From Bryoerythrophyllum caledonicum (taxonomy: Eukaryota; Streptophyta; Bryopsida; Pottiales; Pottiaceae): a DNA stretch of 64,000 nt. The position numbers were made by a program, and so were the translations under genes. Below are positions 34,895 through 45,333 of the stretch, in pieces. Position 1 is the first letter of the stretch. Every line of letters starts with the position of its first letter. The DNA is taken from NCBI GenBank assembly GCA_963971425.1, contig OZ020523.1:25153105-25217104 (forward strand), given 5' to 3'. The notes under the pieces are model-generated. The model was not told the origin of the DNA, ran no database searches, and saw nothing but the letters and a program-made list of their open reading frames with translations.

Positions 34895-35094
34895 TTATGG
34901 CCAAGGTTCCAAACCCATATTTTTATGGAATACTGTCAAAAATACTTCACCTGGCCTTTTGAATGCTTCACATTGTTCCATTGTCAAAGCACTATACATT
35001 TCCATAGGAATATTCTTTGATCTTATCCTGTTTGAAATTTTTGAAACCATATTTTTTAATGATTGAACCCTAAAATTTGGAAATTCATAATGAC

Positions 35095-35210
35095 CATCAC
35101 TTAGGCCACTACTTGGGCCACCACTTGGGCCATCACTTGGGTCACCACTTAGGCCATCACTTAGGCCACCACTTGGGTCACCACTTGGACCATCACTAAG
35201 ACCTTCACCA
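35095..35210 (-). repeat. 15-bp minisatellite coding for SDGPSGG-type repeats
   Basis: Seven or eight copies of a 15-bp unit (GGCCACCACTTGGGC type on the plus strand) encode repeating GLSDG, PSGDP and PSGG in the transposase remnant. The period is a multiple of three, so the reading frame survived copy-number change. Confidence 0.7.
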
Positions 35211-35676
35211 CCATCTTCACTTGGATCTTCCAACTCATGAAGAAAACCATGAGGTTCATATACACTTGGCAACAAATTAAGGAGATGTTGAAATTCTTCA
35301 TCAACAATTTGCTTCTATGCCAACATGTGTTTAGAAATGGGCCCATAACCATTGTACTCCCAGCATTCATGAGATAAACTTACAATATACCATTTGTTTG
35401 CCACCGATTGATTCCTAAGTACAAATTTCATATGACATTCATCAATTGGTTCCAAATTAGAAGATTGGTCTTATTTGTACCTTTGAACTAATTTCTTTGT
35501 TTTTTGTAGCTTCATTATTTGACCTTTATCTCCTCTTCTTGAGTACTTCTCCAATATATTCAACCAATGAGCATTGTTGTATTCCTCTTCTACGGTCATT
35601 CCTCCAAAGTGACGGCCATTATCTGGATTACCACTTATTACAAAGATGAGTTCATCAAGCCTTCGGTTCACCTTTT

Positions 35677-35725
35677 CATCGATATATTGATATATTGATA
35701 TATCAATATATATTTGATATATTGC
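35677..35725. repeat. ATATTGAT microsatellite inside the transposase gene
   Basis: About 49 bases of ATATTGAT and TGATATAT units, largely self-complementary. They interrupt the transposase between WQYIKY and DEKVNRRLDEL and are the point where the reading frame changes. Confidence 0.7.
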
Positions 35726-36376
35726 CACATACGCTCCATTTGGTTTGTTGTATTTGCATGCCCATATTTAAGCATTCTAGTCCATCTAGGCCACATTTGC
35801 TTCCAAGGACTATTATCTCCGGCCCAACCCTTTTCAATATATTTTAGGACACCACTATGGCCGGGATACTTGTTTTTTACCCTTCCATAGGCTATATTGG
35901 AGCCCCCTTTTGTAACCGCCTCCAACATTGTGGTCATCCCTTTGTATAACTTGTTGCATTGTGGCTCGGGTACCTTAGGCAATAACTGTTCCACCCATGC
36001 CTTTTTTATGTGGAACCAACATAATAACAATTGACACTTGTGGGAATCTAAAACTCCCACTTGATGGCCCCTACTAAAAGAATTAGTTAAATAGTGATTT
36101 TTGGTTTTAGATAACCGGTAAAAGAGTTAGTGTTGCATAGAATTAGGTTGCATAGCAAATAGTGAAAGTAGGAAAAAGCTTAACTAGATAATTAGGTTAT
36201 AGTAGTGTTTAAAAATTGGGGCTTAAATTAATTAGTTAACATGCCTGGAAAACTAGAATAGGGTAACCGGGAAAGTCCTCGAGACAAAAGCCCAAAATAA
36301 ATACTTAAAACTAAGTTAGTGAGTCTAGTAGATAGAGTAATTAGTTTTCATTTTAGTTTATTTGTTTTGTAATCTC

Positions 36377-36402
36377 AATTCCTATTCGAAAGAATAGGAA
36401 TT
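36377..36402 (+). repeat. Perfect 11-bp hairpin with GAAA loop
   Basis: AATTCCTATTC, loop GAAA, GAATAGGAATT. As RNA this is a stable stem capped by a GNRA-class tetraloop closed by C-G. It sits just before an (A/G)-only tract of about 140 bases. Function is unknown: possibly an RNA processing or terminator-like signal of the inserted element. Confidence 0.7.
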
Positions 36403-36409
36403 TATGTAT

Positions 36410-37250
36410 ATGAGAGAAAAAGAAAAAGAAAAAGAAAAAAGAAAAAGAAAGATTAAAGAAAAAGTGAAAAAGATAACGAAAAAGAAAAGAAAAAAGAAAA
36501 AGTGAAAAAGAGAACCAAAAAGAAAAGAAAAGATAAAGAAAGAAGAAAAAGAAATAAAAATGATTAAAAAAATAATAATTAAAAAAAAATTCTAATACCC
36601 GGGCGGAACTCGGTATCAACTGGATATAACCGGGGTATCAATATCGGGACCAGAGAGTACGTCAGAAGTTATCGGCAGCTGGTAGATGGTCGGGATCACG
36701 AGGAGTTGGGAGAAATCAGCGGTCAAGGGGGGACCTCACGGCCATAGGGCATGAAGGGTAGTTAAGGCCGATGAGCAGGCAACCGAGACATACGGCCAGG
36801 CGAGAGAGGCAGTCGGAGAACCAGAAGCTGAATCTCAAACAGATGAGCAGACAACGACGGCCAAGGGGACAGTGGACTTTGAAGGAGCAGGCGATGTGAG
36901 TACCGCGAAAAAGGAGGTGCGGGCAAGCGATGTGAGCGAAACCAAGGAGGAGAAGGAGAAGCCGGTGGATGAGAAGAAGGTGAAGTTTGAGGTGAAGGAG
37001 GTGAGGACCAAGGAGGTGAAGAGCAAGAAGGAGGAAGAGAAGTAGGAGAGAGGGAAGGAGAAGAGTGGGTGAAGAACAAGAAGGTGGAAGAGGAGAAGGA
37101 GTAGAGAGTGGAGGAAGAGGTGGTGAAGTTGGAGAAGAAGGTGAAGGAAGTAAAGTAGGAGAAAGAGAAGAAGGAAGAGGAGGAGCACTTGAAGGTGGAG
37201 GAGCACGTGGAGCAAGGGCAAGAGGAGCAAGAGGAGGAGGATTTCAAAAT
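36410..37250. repeat. Purine-rich tract (GAAAAA, then GAGGAGAAG)
   Basis: 36410-36590 is nearly pure AAAGAAAAAG. From about 36840 to 37250 it becomes GGAGGTGAAGGAGG-type sequence with coding-like periodicity in Glu/Lys/Gly. The Ser- or Leu-rich open frames on the opposite strand are artefacts of this composition. Some of it may be the leader of the gene starting at 37617. Confidence 0.6.
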
Positions 37251-37616
37251 TAGGGTTTCACCTTAGAGTTTGGAGGAGGAATTGCAAGAGGATTGAAGGC
37301 ATGACAAGGAAGAATTGCAAGGAGTATGCAAGGTACTTTTTGTTGATTTCTTGTTTGTAAAACCTTCTTGATTGTGAATTCTCTTCTCATTTGTCTCATA
37401 TTTCTTTTTCCCGGGGAGGGGGTTTTGATTACTTTCTTGCCGGTTGAAGGTTGTTCTAGTCTTTTTTTGTCCGGCCTTGTGGCAAGGTCTTTTTGTGTTT
37501 CTCTTTTCTCATCTCCTACCTAAGTCTTGCCAACATTTTCCATTTCTCTCCAAGGTCTCCCGGTCTCCCGGGAAGCCTTTTTGTAAAAGTCTTATTCTTC
37601 TCCCTTAAATGCTCAA

Positions 37617-38227
37617 GTGTCATCTCCTCTCTATCTAAGTGGGTTAGAGTCTAGGATTGTAGCTCAATTTAGAGTAAACCTTTCTAGGGATATGGCTCCG
37701 CGTATTAGCCTGACACTTTCCAAGGTTGACCTCGACAAGTGGGAGGGGACCATGAGAAGAGCACATTTGGAAGATGATCTCATCCGGATGGGTTGTGCGG
37801 GTTTGTATGAGAAGCGATGGGCTTTCCAGAAAGGAGGTGCGGCTATGGAGTTGCTACCTCCTTTAACACCCCGGGGTGTCTACCGGGCTAATCCTTTGGC
37901 TTGGACCCGGGACCTTTGGAAAGATGTGTATTCTTTTGCAGAAGATTAGGAATGGAAGGCCAGAGTTGACCAGGAGCTATTAGATAAGCACCTACCTAGT
38001 TCCTATGACAACTCAGAGTGTTACCAGAGTGATAAGTTCGGAAATGTACGGTTGAGACGGGTGGTTGAGTTTCTAAACCCGATCTTCCACCCCAACCGAC
38101 ACGAGAGGATCACGACGCGGTTGGCTACGGCCTACATTCAAGCCTTTTTTGAGGTCGCATCACCAGATTGGGGAGTCCTATTGGAGGAGGCGTTGGTTCC
38201 ACAACTCCATGCAATTCAACCTTTATG
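37617..38227 (+). pseudogene. Unrecognised gag-like or ORF1-like gene, N-terminal part
   Basis: A 110-codon frame (LSGLESRIVAQFRVNLSRDM, LTLSKVDLDKWEGTM, LYEKRWAFQKGG, NPLAWTRDLWKDVYSFAED) meets TAG at 37947. It continues in the same frame for about 90 codons (EWKARVDQELLDKHLPSSY, FLNPIFHPNRHERITTRLA, AYIQAFFEVASPDWGVLLEE). Composition and length suggest a structured protein. I do not recognise the family. Its place in an insertion and the coiled-coil part downstream suggest a transposon structural or accessory protein. Confidence 0.4.
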
Positions 38228-38427
38228 AGTATTGTGGTTGTTTGGAGCCGGAGGAGAATGAACTTTGGAGACAGGTGAAGGTGCCTCGGGATCATCCTCT
38301 CCATGATTATCTTCCCTAGGATCTACTCCAACCTTCCGGGAAGACTTTGGCGTTACTAGCAAGCCAGAACAAGGCCTCATCTTCCCGTTCACTCTGAAAG
38401 AATGCTCCGTTACCACCTCAACCACCT

Positions 38428-39141
38428 AAGACTCTCACGTTGGTGGAGAAGGTGTCCCGGTTCTCCCAAGATGTGAACCGGGAGATTCAACAATTGGAGG
38501 AGGAGCTTTTGGAGGCAAGGAGCCTTTAGATGGCTCTCCGGAGGGTGTCGGGAGTTGAAGACAATCGGGATATCTTGGTGGTAGTCCGGGAGACTTAGAG
38601 ACAAGAGACCAAGTTGGAGAAGGATCTTTGGACGTCTGAGGAGGAGCATTTGGAGGCAAAGGCTAAGGCACAAGAAACCATAGCGACGCTTACTCGATTA
38701 CTTGCAGAGCAAGCTCTTGCCGCTTCACCAGTGAAGAGCCAGAGCCACGCCCGGAAGAAGAGGAAGTTCATTTCTACCAGCTCTCATTCTTCCGAAGAGG
38801 ACACTCCTCTCACTAGTCCAAGAGATGGACAAGGCTCTCCATCTTCAAGACACTGGGGTCTCCCGGTAAAACCTCCCGGGGTTGAGCCGGTTGGTCCTTC
38901 TTCCTCCTCTCACGCGGTTTCTCACGAGACTATGTTCTTTCTGGTGGATACTTCCACCATCCCGGGAGAGACTCCTCCTTCCTCGGTAGATCACATTGTT
39001 GAGAAGCCCACCTCTCCGGTGACAACTCCAGACCACGCACCTTTGAGAGCCTTTGATCTTCTAGTCCACCATGCCGTGGAATTGCCAAGAGGGAATTCTA
39101 TTCTTACGGATAAGTCCTCTAGTTGGGCTTTTGTTATGTGA
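38428..39141 (+). pseudogene. Coiled-coil, basic, Ser/Pro-rich C-terminal part of the same gene
   Basis: A different frame from the N-terminal part reads LTLVEKVSRFSQDVNREIQQ and LEEELLEARSL, stop, then a second heptad stretch and EAKAKAQETIATLTRLLAEQ. A basic HARKKRKF patch and a Ser/Pro-rich tail follow, ending in TGA at 39139. There are at least two in-frame TAGs (about 38527 and 38596). Coiled coil plus a nuclear-localisation-like patch fits a DNA- or RNA-packaging protein, but that is inference. Confidence 0.35.
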
Positions 39142-40537
39142 TTTTGTGGATTTATCATATCCATTGATAGGATGTTGGTAGGTGTGGAAGATTAATGCTA
39201 CGGTGAGAGTAAGTGATGTCGATGGGGCCCATTGTGTACCCGGTCATTACCACTTGAGTGAGTTTTCCTGTTACCTAATATTGTTGAGATATGTGTTTAT
39301 CGGTCTTGGACTGGGAGTCTTCCGGGTTACTGGTTTGACTTTTGCATCCGTCGGTGACTAGGTACCTCCGAATCGTGGATCTAGATGCTTTCCACCTTTT
39401 GTGGATTTAGGTTTTGGAGTGTAGCTAGTGGCCTTGGTGTACTTAAGGAGCCTTGGGCTCTTGTGTTATTTACTCTACTTTCCTCTTTGTTCCTTTGCTT
39501 GTGTCTTGCCTTCATTGCTTGTATCTAGAGTGGTTGTTGAGCTTGTACAAGTAGAGAGGGAGAGGGAGTGAGTCCTCCTAGTGTGTCTTTGTTAGATGTG
39601 TCCAAGGGCGGCTTGCTATGTGCTATGTGTTTAAGTGTAAGCCTAAGACTTCTAGAGGGAGTAGGACATCCAGACTAGATGGTGGAGTGAAGTCCGGAAC
39701 TTACTCCAAACCCCTAGGCTGGTTGGACCGGATAGAGGTCGCCTACCGAATGGGATCCAAAAAGCCTATTGCTATTTATGATAGCATCCCTTAAGTGGAA
39801 AGTTTTTGGATTGGTAGGAAGGAGGGGTGATATCTCCCCTCTTGGTACACCAAGAAAGATATGACTCTTAATATTCTTTTTTGGCTAAGCCTGAGTCTCG
39901 AGTATTCCAGAGTTTCTACCCTTACAGTGGATGAGGTTCCTTGATACCCGTGGAAAGTTGTCTTGTTTATGTGATGTGCTTGGCCTTAATGGGTTGCGAT
40001 CCTTGCATCTTCCTTGCTTGATTCATTAGGTGTGGTTGTGGTTGGAAATCTAACTTTAGGTGACCTGTTTACCGGGGGTTGTTTTCCGGGTTGTTTTTCC
40101 AGGCGGTTACCGATAGATTGTGAGAGTTGGTGGACTAGCTACAACCTTTCACATCTTCTAAGGATTAGAGTAGGATGTGGGGAACTTGGCCTTTGGACTG
40201 CGAGAATGGAGGGCAGTGACTTTCCGGGCACTGTAAAAACTTACCGGAAATGTACTCTGACGCTCAACATAGTTTAAATGAAACAAATGTGGTTACTTCT
40301 TACTAGTTACTAAGGTACCCGGGAAGCCATCCTTCTGGATGTGCTGAGGTATTGTATGTAGATATTGTTCATAGATGTAGGAAGTTTGACACACGATAGA
40401 AATCCCTAGAAACGATCTGGTTAGGTGGGGCTTGCTTAAGATTCATTTTGGTTAGCTTTGGGAATTACAAACCACTGGACTACGACAACACTTTGTTTGA
40501 ATACCGCTAAATTCTTGGTTTTCTTAGTACAAAACAT
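39142..40537. other. Right part of the insertion, no gene supported
   Basis: Non-coding by appearance. Open frames (for example 40014-40277) have no motif. No copy of the left end of the insertion is found here, which argues against a simple LTR retrotransposon. Confidence 0.4.
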
Positions 40538-40540
40538 CTT

Positions 40541-42159
40541 AAATAATAGCAATCTTTGAGATTTTGTCCTTATCAATTATTATTACATTTGGCCGAATTA
40601 CATCCATGTTTTGAAGCACAGCTCGCATAGTAAGCCACAAGGTTATATCTACTTGGCCACTTTCATTGTTACCACTACATAATATGAGGAAAATGGGCAT
40701 GCCTAATCCGTTTGCATTAGGACATATTCTAGCAAATAGTGGCATGCCCCATTGGTTAGTCTTAAATGTGGAATCTACTACCCATGTAGAACTAAGAGTG
40801 ATAGTTTTTGCCCTTTTCAACGATTCTTCCATTTGCAAGACTAACATAAATGGCTGCTTATAAAAATCCGGGTTTGTGGGTCATATGGTTGAAAGTAAAT
40901 GACCTTTTTCCTTTCAATCTATTTTAGAACGGATTCCATAATCTTATCAAAGTCATCAACCCCTCCTCTTTCTCGTGTTTGAAGCTTATAAGATAAACTC
41001 GAAGCTTCTTTGGAATCCAAAAAGAAATGGTCAGTCTTTTGTTCATGCAATATTGATGCTTGTCTTAAAATATCTTTGCATCTTTTGGAATGAACTAGGG
41101 AAAATGAGTTGTTATTTAAGTTCCTCAACATCTCAATACAATTATCAATTGCACTTTGATGAACATGTAAAATATAACTATCTATTTTGGATCCTGGTTC
41201 ATGGCCATTATGCTTAGCATTTACATGAACTTCAATATCTTGTCCTTCTTGATTTAGAAATAAAACCCTCACACAAAATTTGCAATCCACATATTTTGCG
41301 GTTGAATATTGCCACAATCTATTACCACCCTCGCCCTTACTGATAACTTTGTCTTGGAATTTTCAGCCTTGATGGCATACATAAATCACCATCTCATGTG
41401 GATAAGGCGTCACCCTTGTATACCGATGAATAGGTTTCCAAAGTACGGCATGTTGTACTGTCAAATTGTTCAAAAATACTTTCAATTCAGTGTTTGGCAT
41501 CATATGCCTTTCATAATACTGTCAATACCGTCGTACTCTTTGGGATTGGGTAATTCCCCCAAGTTGATACCTTGCACAAGATTTAATGACCTTTTCAATA
41601 AAGGTCTTTGGAATATCATTTACTTGTGCATTCATAAGCCATCCCGCTTCTCCAATTCTCTTTACCGTCTCTTTACACTCCAAATGACCTTCCCCACCGC
41701 AATATGCCCCTTCTACTATTGCCGCCCATTCTTCAATGTATGGAACATGAAGGTTGAGTGACCTTTTATTGAACAATCGCTCTTCACCATTGGCAATCAT
41801 TCGTATTTCAAAATTCCTCCCATATAATCCCCATTTTTTGAGGATTGATTTGTACCATGCTTCCAAAGTAGTTCCTTCTCGATGAACAAAATTAAAATCT
41901 AATGCAATAATAATGTTTGCGGAAATGTCTACTCTTCTCCTATTCCATTCTATAAGATAATTCTCCAAACCTCGCTTAAATGAATAGTATGTAGAATGAA
42001 AAAATAGAGAAGGATCCAAGATAGGATCTTGAACCTCATCTCTTTCCACATCATATTCTTTTTCACCATCAATTTGTAGATGCGGAAAATCTATCAAAGT
42101 TCATCATCCAAAAGAAGTTCATCAAGGTTAAGAACTTCAAAAAAGACATCTTCTGCCAT
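40541..42159 (-). pseudogene. Mutator-like transposase, N-terminal half
   Basis: ATG at 42159 starts an acidic leader (EDVFFEVLNLDELLLDDE). After a frame slip it reads IDFPHLQIDGEKEYDVERDE and a domain of about 180 residues. The next segment (41317-40919: CKFCVRVLFLNQEGQDIEV, HVNAKHNGHEPGS) resembles the zinc-binding DNA-recognition part of FAR1/MURA proteins. Then 40847-40541 carries VVDSTFKTNQWGMPLFARI with the first catalytic Asp and IIIDKDKIS with the second. There are several stops and slips; it is an old copy. The second half is at 34895-36062. Confidence 0.65.
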
Positions 42160-42269
42160 TGTTCCAACCTCAATTTAATTCCATCACTATTTCTTGTTTT
42201 CTCTTTCTTTCACCTACACAACCAACACAAAATGTAGATTAGCAAGAGACATATAAAATTCAAGTGATT

Positions 42270-42485
42270 GCAATTGCCGCCACTAATTTCACCTTGGTGG
42301 TGATCATCAGCACTTTCCCATTGTTTAAAGTGGTGGCGGTCACCACCACTAATTTCCCCTTGGTGTTGACTATCACCACCTCCCCAATTTTTTAAGTGCT
42401 GGTGGTCACCACCATTAATTCCCTTTCGGTGGTGACTGTAATCACCTCCCCAAATTTTTTAAGTGGTGGCAGTCACCACCATTAA
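42270..42485. repeat. 67-bp minisatellite with GGTGGTGACC/GGTCACCACC symmetry
   Basis: Copies start at about 42328, 42394 and 42461 (period 66-67), with one more at 43370 beyond an inserted element. Each unit contains GTGGTGGCGGTCACCACCAC, itself nearly palindromic, and CCCCAATTTTTTAAG. The fourth copy shows the array was continuous before the insertion. Confidence 0.75.
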
Positions 42486-43327
42486 CCCCTAAAGTCGAAA
42501 TCGACCAGAATGTGGTCGATCTGACTCTGGTCAGGCTCTCAGTTACTAAATTTAGATCGTATGAAGTTCAACTTTTGGAAGGTTGTAGAGTTTTCCTATA
42601 CCTTTAAAATGACACCATTCATGCTTCAAAATTCCTCATACTTTAGGAGATATTCACGGTCAAAGTTTGAAAACACTGTTAGGGCATGCTGAAATCTGCC
42701 CAAAACTGCGGTATATGCTCATTTATTCTCAAAATCTGCCCAAAATCAATTAGATCGCAGTAACTTCAAAAATTCACCAAAAATTGAGATTTTACTTTTT
42801 TTTCGAATTTTGTTTTTCGTACATGTAAAAGAGGAAGTAAAGCATGATCTCACCGTTTGGAAATTCAATCCAATAATTTTTTACATGCCTTTTTAATTGT
42901 TGAAAATGGGCATTTGTATTTGTATTTCAGCATACCTCCATGTGAAAAATTAAGCATTTCTTTAGGTCTTATAGGTCCTATGAGGGTAAAAATTATGTGG
43001 ACATATTCCTTACTCACATAGGAACAAGAATTTGAAGAGCCTCATGTCAAATTTCCTTTCAAAAATGGTTTTTTTGGCCCCCAAAACATTAGTTTTCCAT
43101 TCTACAACAAGGAAAAAATCTTTTTTTTCAACTTTGAACATTACGATCTCACAAATGGTGAGGAATTTGAATCTAAGATTCGGTATGCATGTACATGTAC
43201 AAGTTAGGTACTAGATCTTACGGTTACTTACTCGAAAATTTGTCAAAAGTTTAAAAATTTCACCTTGCATTGAAAGAGGGCAGTTTTGAGGGTTTCTGGC
43301 AGTTTTGAGGGCTTTCGACTTTAGGGG
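42486..43327. mobile_element. 842-bp element with 15-bp inverted ends and TTAA duplication
   Basis: CCCCTAAAGTCGAAA at the left is matched in reverse complement at 43313-43327. TTAA flanks both sides (42482-42485 and 43328-43331). The uninterrupted minisatellite unit has a single TTAA at that point (CCATTAATTCCC), so TTAA is a true target duplication. TTAA specificity is typical of piggyBac-like elements. No transposase is encoded, so this is a non-autonomous copy. Similar ends occur at 19320, 22926 and 24163. Confidence 0.65.
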
Positions 43328-43519
43328 TTAATTACCCTCAATGGAAACCCTAAACCTCTCAAATTTTTTAAGTGGTGGTAGTCACCACCACTAATTTACC
43401 CCAGTGGTGACCATCACCGCTTACATCCACCACGACCACCATTGTGGGGGAGTCACTACTTCTCCTCCTATAGTACAGTACCCGGCAAGTCTCAATTGTC
43501 CACTACACCGATTCCAGGG

Positions 43520-43940
43520 ATAGTGTCCTACATTATTGCCAACTTTGACACCCTCCTGAGGGCTGAAAAGTTGTTATTTTACCATGAAATTTTGGGTACA
43601 TGATCATCTCTATAATGAAAACATGTTTACCAAATTTCAAGGCCAGGGGATTTACACAAACAAAGATATTCAAGATTCACCAATATGGGGTAGCTGTGAG
43701 AAAAGTTTCACAACTGCCAACTTTGACACCCTCCCAAGGATTGAAGAATTTTTTTTGCTTGTGGAATTTTTGGAGTGAGGCCCTTTCTATATTGATTACA
43801 CATACAAAAAAATTCAAGTCCAAAAGATCTACACAAAAAAAACATATTCCAAATCTACCAACATGTGTAGTGGTAGAAAACAAATGAAAAAACCATTGCA
43901 TAAGGTACATCCAACTTTGACACCCTATGTTAGCCAAAAA
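43520..43940. repeat. Tandem repeat of about 180-194 bp
   Basis: The phrase GCCAACTTTGACACCCTC recurs at 43538 and 43716, with a shorter match (CCAACTTTGACACCCT) at 43911. The text between copies is similar but diverged (ACAAACAAAGATATTCAAG against ACACAAAAAAAACATATTCC). The open frames in it look like composition artefacts. Confidence 0.55.
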
Positions 43941-45002
43941 GTTGGCACCTTTTCTAAATTTATTGCAAAAGGGCCACGTTTTGGCATTTCCATGTAGTTA
44001 GATGAGTGTTATGGTCATTAGGGGGTTGAAGTTACCTCATTAGAACTAAAAACCTTCCTTAAGCTTAAAATTCCTTGTTTTGGGCGCTTAAGGGTGCTCT
44101 AAGCCATTTAACTCAAGGGGGGGCATATAAGTAAAAGTTAAGAAAGTATTAAGTTTTTAATGTTTAGAGGGAAAGAAGAATTTCAAAAAGGAGGAAAATT
44201 CCATTGTGTGTTTTGAACACACGAGAGGAAATAATGGAACTAAAAATTAGAGTTTAATTAAATAGGCCTAGGCATCTAAAAACTTGCCGGCCTCAAAAGA
44301 AGAAAAAAGAGAAATGGTTAATAAAAATTTATTAAATTGGCTGGTGGTTGGCTTATTAAAATTAAGTGGCTAGCTAAGTAGGTTAGTCAACTGGCCATAC
44401 CACCGCCAGTAAAAGTAACCAAGGGGGAAGAAGAAAAAATAAGAGAAAAGAAAAAAGAGGAAAAGCCTAGGTGAAAATCAAGGAAAAAATAAGAAAAAGA
44501 CAAAGTATGACTCAATTCGTGAGTCTTACCTTGGGGGACTTCTCTCAAGGGCTAAATGACTTTTTGGGGGCTATGGAAAAAAGTCACGGTCAAGGGAGGA
44601 ATTCAATTCAAGAGAGGGGAGAGAAAAATAAAAGGAAGAGCGAGAAAATTCATGGGAAGGAAAAAAGGGGAAAAATCAATTCAAACTAAAAACAAGGAAG
44701 TCGTGGCAAGGCAAAATTGAGCGGCCATGGGCCTTGGGGGAAAAAATAGGAGAAGGAGAAACTCATGCCATGAGCCCGTGTGATGGGAAAGAAAAAAATT
44801 AGAAAAAAGAAATCAATTTAAAAGGAGTGGCGAGTGGCGAATTTAGATGAAGAGGAAGCATGGGGGACAAGGGCTGACATTGTTGGTTGGATGACTTAGC
44901 AAATTCGAACTTCCATGGGAGTGACCATGAAAAGAGATTTTTTGAGAGGGTCCAGGGAATCAGTCGAATTAGGCTTTGAAAACGTCCAATTCCGAGTCCA
45001 GC
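43941..45002. other. Purine-rich intergenic DNA
   Basis: No gene is supported. 44260-44860 is A/G-rich (GGAAAAAAGAGAAAAG types). The last 60 bp are the target site into which the 10.4-kb Mutator-like element inserted. Confidence 0.45.
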
Positions 45003-45011
45003 TCAAAAAGT

Positions 45012-45333
45012 CCCGCTCACTAGGTTCAATCCGTGTTCGGGCTGTCAGGCCCTGTTTTGGTCTTCTTTCCGTCTCCCGCGGCCGTCCTCCAAAAGCATCT
45101 TTCCGCCCCCTTGTCCGCGTCTTTTCCTTCCAGTGCCTCTCGCCCTTTCCGAGATCCCTGCCCAATCCATCCCGATAAGCGCCTGCCCGCCCCTGCTATC
45201 GGCGCAGACCCCGAGACCCGATAACACCATATCGGCTATCGGCCTAGGAACGGATCCACGCCCACGTGTACCGGTGGGACCCATCCACCCGCCCTCCGCC
45301 GCCGATAAGCCAGTATCATCCGGGGATGGTCAC
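45012..45333 (+). repeat. Left 322-bp terminal inverted repeat of the MULE
   Basis: Begins CCCGCTCACTAGGTTCAATC. The inner third is dense in CCGATA motifs (CCGATAAGC, CTATCGGCG, CCGATAACA, ATATCGGCT, ATCGGCC), likely transposase binding sites. It is preceded directly by TCAAAAAGT. Confidence 0.9.

Larger units (their letters stand above)
34895..36062 (-). pseudogene. Mutator-like transposase, C-terminal half (split by an insertion)
   Basis: The minus strand from 36062 reads VLDSHKCQLLLCWFHIKKAW (the C..H signature after the second catalytic Asp), VKNKYPGHSGVLKY, then HANTTNQMERMWQYIKY, where the Glu fits the third catalytic residue. An AT microsatellite at 35677-35725 shifts the frame. The protein then continues as DEKVNRRLDELIFVISGNPD and NAHWLNILEKY in another frame. 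After further stops it ends with a Gly/Ser/Asp-Pro repeat and a short tail (FRVQSLKNMVSKISNRIR). The N-terminal half lies at 40541-42159 beyond a 4.5-kb insertion. Confidence 0.65.
36063..40537. mobile_element. 4.5-kb insertion splitting the Mutator-like transposase
   Basis: The transposase frame stops at 40541 (KDKISKIAII) and resumes at 36062 (VGVLDSHKCQ). Joining the flanks across a shared CTT (36060-36062 and 40538-40540) restores one reading frame apart from a TAA at the join. That fits an insertion with a 3-bp target duplication. The insert contains a purine-rich tract, a hairpin and an unrecognised plus-strand gene. I found neither long terminal repeats nor terminal inverted repeats, so its class is unknown. 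Confidence 0.5.

Noticed and set aside
36762..37247. Ser- and Leu-rich minus-strand frames
   Set aside because: Complement of a purine-rich tract; low-complexity translation.
36063..40537. LTR retrotransposon interpretation of the insertion
   Set aside because: The first 500 bp do not recur at the right end, no TG...CA pair with a 5-bp duplication fits, and no reverse transcriptase or integrase is present.
42270..43450. CRISPR-like array
   Set aside because: The repeats are contiguous 67-bp minisatellite units with no unique spacers, in a eukaryotic repeat context.
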